Positions 6,048-8,355 of a DNA stretch of 8,355 nucleotides are shown here, piece after piece. A program made the position numbers and the translations under genes. The stretch comes from an uncultured Actinomyces sp. (GTDB taxonomy: Bacteria; Actinomycetota; Actinomycetes; Actinomycetales; Actinomycetaceae). Where the stretch lies: assembly GCA_915069725.1 (NCBI GenBank), contig CAJZFF010000059.1, positions 1 through 8,355 on the forward strand, read 5' to 3'. The notes below the pieces were generated by a model. That model saw only the letters and a program-made list of their open reading frames with translations. It ran no database searches and was not told the DNA's origin. Positions within the stretch are counted from its first letter, which is position 1; each line of letters begins with the position of its first letter.

Positions 6048-7058
6048 ATGGCTCAGCACCACCCGCCCCGCTCCCACGCCATCCACTCCAGGGTGCGTTC
6101 CTTCTCGCGTGCCGGCGGCAGACTGCGTCCCGTCCAGGCCGAGGCCCTGGCCCAGCTCGGCCCCCGCTACGTGGTCGACGTGCCGCGGGCCGACGCCGTG
6201 CGTACCGTGTCCCCAAGCTTCCGCCTGGATCCGGAGAAGGTCTTCGGGCACGTGGGTCAGGTGCGGCCACTGATCGTCGAGGTCGGCTCGGGCAGCGGTG
6301 AGGCGCTCCTGGCTCATGCCGCCGCCCACCCGGGGGTGGACTACCTGGCGGTGGAGGTCTGGGAGACCGCGATCGCCCGCCTGGTGACTTCGATCCACCG
6401 TCAGGGCCTGCACAACGTGCGCGTCGTCCCCGCCGACGCCTCCCAGCTGCTGGCCACGGCCCTGCCGGTGTCCTGCGCCAGCGAGGTGTGGGTCTTCTTC
6501 CCCGACCCCTGGCGCAAGCCCCGGCACCGCAAGCGCCGCCTGGTGACCACGGCCTTCGCCGACTCGGTGGCGCGGGTACTGCGTCCCGGCGGGGTGTGGC
6601 GCCTGGCCACCGACTGGGCGGACTACGCCTGGCAGATGCGCGACGTCGTCGAGGACGTGGCGGCGCTGCCCACCGGCCTGCGGCCTGACGCGACCCTGCC
6701 CTACTTCCGGCACGACGATGCCGGCGCCCGCCCCGACCTGGGGGCCGAGACCGCCGAGGAGGACAGCCTGGGCAACGGCCTGGATCCGGGATCCCCCGCG
6801 GGCGTGCGCGGCGGGTGGTCGCCCCGCTACGAGGGGCGGGTCATGACCCGCTTCGAGCAGCGGGGCCTGGACGCCGGGCGCACGATCCGGGACCTGACCG
6901 CAGTGCGCACCGAGGTGGCCTGGATCCCCGAGCGGGGCGCCTCCATGCTGGATCACCTCGAGGCCGAGGGACAGGCCTGGAGCCACGTGGAGTCCCAGCC
7001 CTGGCGCCTGCGTGAGGGGCGCGGCGACGGCCTGCTGCACCCGGCGGACCGGTCGTGA
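6048..7058 (+). CDS. trmB: tRNA (guanine-N7-)-methyltransferase TrmB, long form
   Basis: 336 residues from ATG 6048 to TGA 7056-7058. TrmB methylates N7 of G46 in the tRNA variable loop using S-adenosylmethionine. Visible motifs are the N-terminal RSFSRAGGRLRPVQ (17-30), the SAM-binding VEVGSGSGEAL (77-87), VEVWETAIARL (102-112), the family-defining FPDPWRKPRHRKRRL (151-165), ATDWADYA (187-194), and the C-terminal RVMTRFEQRG (264-273). The usual length is about 210-280 residues. This protein has a polar insertion at roughly 223-258 (Asp, Glu, Gly and Pro rich) and a tail of about 55 residues after the TRFEQRG motif. Possible Shine-Dalgarno sequences are AAAGGA (6029-6034, 13 bases away) and AAGG (6038-6041, six bases away). 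The stop overlaps the MFS start by four bases (GTGA), which suggests translational coupling. Confidence 0.95.
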   Translation: MAQHHPPRSHAIHSRVRSFSRAGGRLRPVQAEALAQLGPRYVVDVPRADAVRTVSPSFRLDPEKVFGHVGQVRPLIVEVGSGSGEALLAHAAAHPGVDYLAVEVWETAIARLVTSIHRQGLHNVRVVPADASQLLATALPVSCASEVWVFFPDPWRKPRHRKRRLVTTAFADSVARVLRPGGVWRLATDWADYAWQMRDVVEDVAALPTGLRPDATLPYFRHDDAGARPDLGAETAEEDSLGNGLDPGSPAGVRGGWSPRYEGRVMTRFEQRGLDAGRTIRDLTAVRTEVAWIPERGASMLDHLEAEGQAWSHVESQPWRLREGRGDGLLHPADRS

Positions 7059-8355
7059 GCGCAGCTGCCAGGCTGCCCCGCCGGGCCTGGCTCATGGTTA
7101 TCGTCGCCGGCTTCCTCGGGTTCTGCGCGGTCCTGCGGGCACCGGTCGGCGTTATCCCGCCCCTGCTGACGCGCCTGGGGCAGGACCTGGGGATGGGGGA
7201 GGTGGCGCGCGGCGCACTGACCTCCGTGCCGATCCTGTGCTTCGGGCTGCTCACCCCGCTGGCCTCGATGGTGGTGCGCCGTGTCGGCATCAACACCGCG
7301 GGTCTGCTCACCCTGGGGATGGCTCTGGCCGGGGCGCTGCTGCGCTCGGCCGGCACCACCTGGGCGGCCTTCGCCGGAACCGTCATCATCGGGGCGGGGC
7401 TGACGGTGGGCAACCTGGTGGCGCCCATGGTCATCGGCCGCGACTTCTGGCACCGCACCTCACTCATGACGGGTCTGTACTCCTCGACCTGCAACGTCAT
7501 CGTCACCGCGGCCACCGCCCTGGCCGTACCGCTGGCCCTTGTCATCGGCTGGGCTCGGCCGCCGCCTGGACCGCGATCCCGGTGCTGCTGGCCGGCGCCA
7601 TGTGGCTGTGGGTCTTCCCGCCCGGCAGCCAGGCGCCCCGGCGGAGCCTACGGGAACGGTCGGGGATGACCTCATGGGTGACGGAGCGCTCCTTGGCCCG
7701 TCCGACGTCGTCGACCGGTGCCGCCGTCTGGAGACGCCCCCTGACCTGGGTGATGGCCGTGGCCTTCGCAGCCCAGACCTTCTCCTACTACGCGATCTCG
7801 GGGTGGCTGCCCACGGCCCTGGTCGACGAGCTCTCCATGAGCGAGTCCGGTGCGGGAGTGGCCGCCTCCGTGTTCTCCCTGCTGGGAATCGTGGGACCCC
7901 TGCTGGTCCCGGTCATGTTCGAGGCACTGGGGTGGCCGGCCAGCAGGGTCCTGGGCGTCATCTGCGCCTGCTGGCTCATGCTGCCGGTCTGCCTGACGGT
8001 GGCCCCCGCCTACTGGCTGGTGCCCTGCATGTTCTCCGGCATCGCGCACGGCGCCTTCTTCGCCGCCCTGTTCACCCTGGTCATCCGCCGCTCGGAGTCG
8101 GTTGACCAGAACCGCCGGACCACCGCCGTCATCCAGACGACCGGATACTGCCTGGCCGCCACGGGGCCGGTGGTGATGGGCTGGGTCCATGAGCACAGCG
8201 ACGGCTGGGTGGCCCCTTTCGCCATGGTCGTGGGGGTACTGGTGCTCATGACCGTGTGCGCCCAGATCGTGGCCCGCGCCGGCGACTCCGGCAGGTCTGG
8301 GCCGGCTATTCCCGCCGGCGTCCTGTCCGGCGACGACGAGCAGGCCGAGCAAGGC
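7055..8355 (+). pseudogene. MFS transporter, CynX/NimT-like, frameshifted and cut by the window edge
   Basis: Starts at GTG 7055, overlapping the trmB stop by four bases. It has no Shine-Dalgarno sequence, so translation probably depends on coupling. The first 166 residues give TM1 to TM5 of a 12-helix major facilitator, including LRAPVGVIPPLLTRLG, PILCFGLLTPLA and the TTWAAFAGTVIIGAGLTVGN region, similar to the CynX/NimT (cyanate/nitroimidazole) subfamily. After the TGG at 7550-7552 the frame is lost by one missing base. The continuing frame ends at a TGA at 7667-7669. Read in the other phase from 7555, the sequence continues without a stop as TM6 (WTAIPVLLAGAMWLW...) through TM12 to the window end. 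Inserting one G in 7551-7553 restores GWGSAAAWTAIP, the expected sequence. A restored product would exceed 430 residues. It may be a true pseudogene, a sequencing error or a variable site. The substrate is not predictable. Confidence 0.85.
7551..7553 (+). other. Apparent -1 frameshift point in the MFS gene
   Basis: A run of three G follows GGCT where four would keep the transporter in frame. Upstream codons read VIGW. Downstream, the phase-shifted codons read SAAAWTAIPV, and adding one G joins them into one continuous transmembrane protein. The run is short, so long-homopolymer slippage is not an obvious cause. Confidence 0.8.

Overview
The window is high-GC bacterial DNA whose genes are dense and strongly biased towards G/C at third codon positions. 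LepA resembles actinobacterial EF4, which points to an actinomycete. An Actinomyces-like organism is my best guess, but I infer that from composition and family resemblance only. I see no RNA genes, CRISPR arrays, insertion sequences or phage genes.

The left part (1-2964) is transcribed leftwards. From the divergence point outwards it holds three genes. The first is a short, atypical DedA/VTT-type membrane protein (2476-2964). Then come a pair of palindromes that may act as a terminator (2433-2460) and a secreted subtilisin-family (S8) protease with an I9-type propeptide (727-2328). After 286 bases without a gene comes an unrecognised gene cut by the window edge (1-440). The 286-base gap has a reasonable promoter, and its long leader can fold into two hairpins.

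A 212-base divergent region (2965-3176) separates the two halves. On its left-facing side a TANNNT box sits 7 bases before the DedA-like ATG, which suggests a leaderless transcript. A short palindrome overlaps that box. The right-facing side leads to lepA.

The right part (3177-8355) is transcribed rightwards: lepA (elongation factor 4), a YiiM-like MOSC-domain protein, trmB (tRNA m7G46 methyltransferase) with an unusual insertion and tail, and a CynX/NimT-like MFS transporter. trmB and the MFS gene overlap by 4 bases and are probably translationally coupled. The MFS gene carries a -1 frameshift at 7551-7553 and runs off the window. The spacing (95 bases, 76 bases, 4-base overlap) allows a shared transcript, but the functions are mixed: translation and tRNA modification, redox or molybdenum-cofactor-type chemistry, and small-molecule transport.

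I found no convincing new multi-gene system. The points most worth checking are the frameshifted transporter whose first half ends in an ATGA that could restart the second half, the leader upstream of the gene at 440, the leaderless promoter of the DedA-like gene, that protein's missing conserved residues, and a 10-bp tandem repeat behind lepA.
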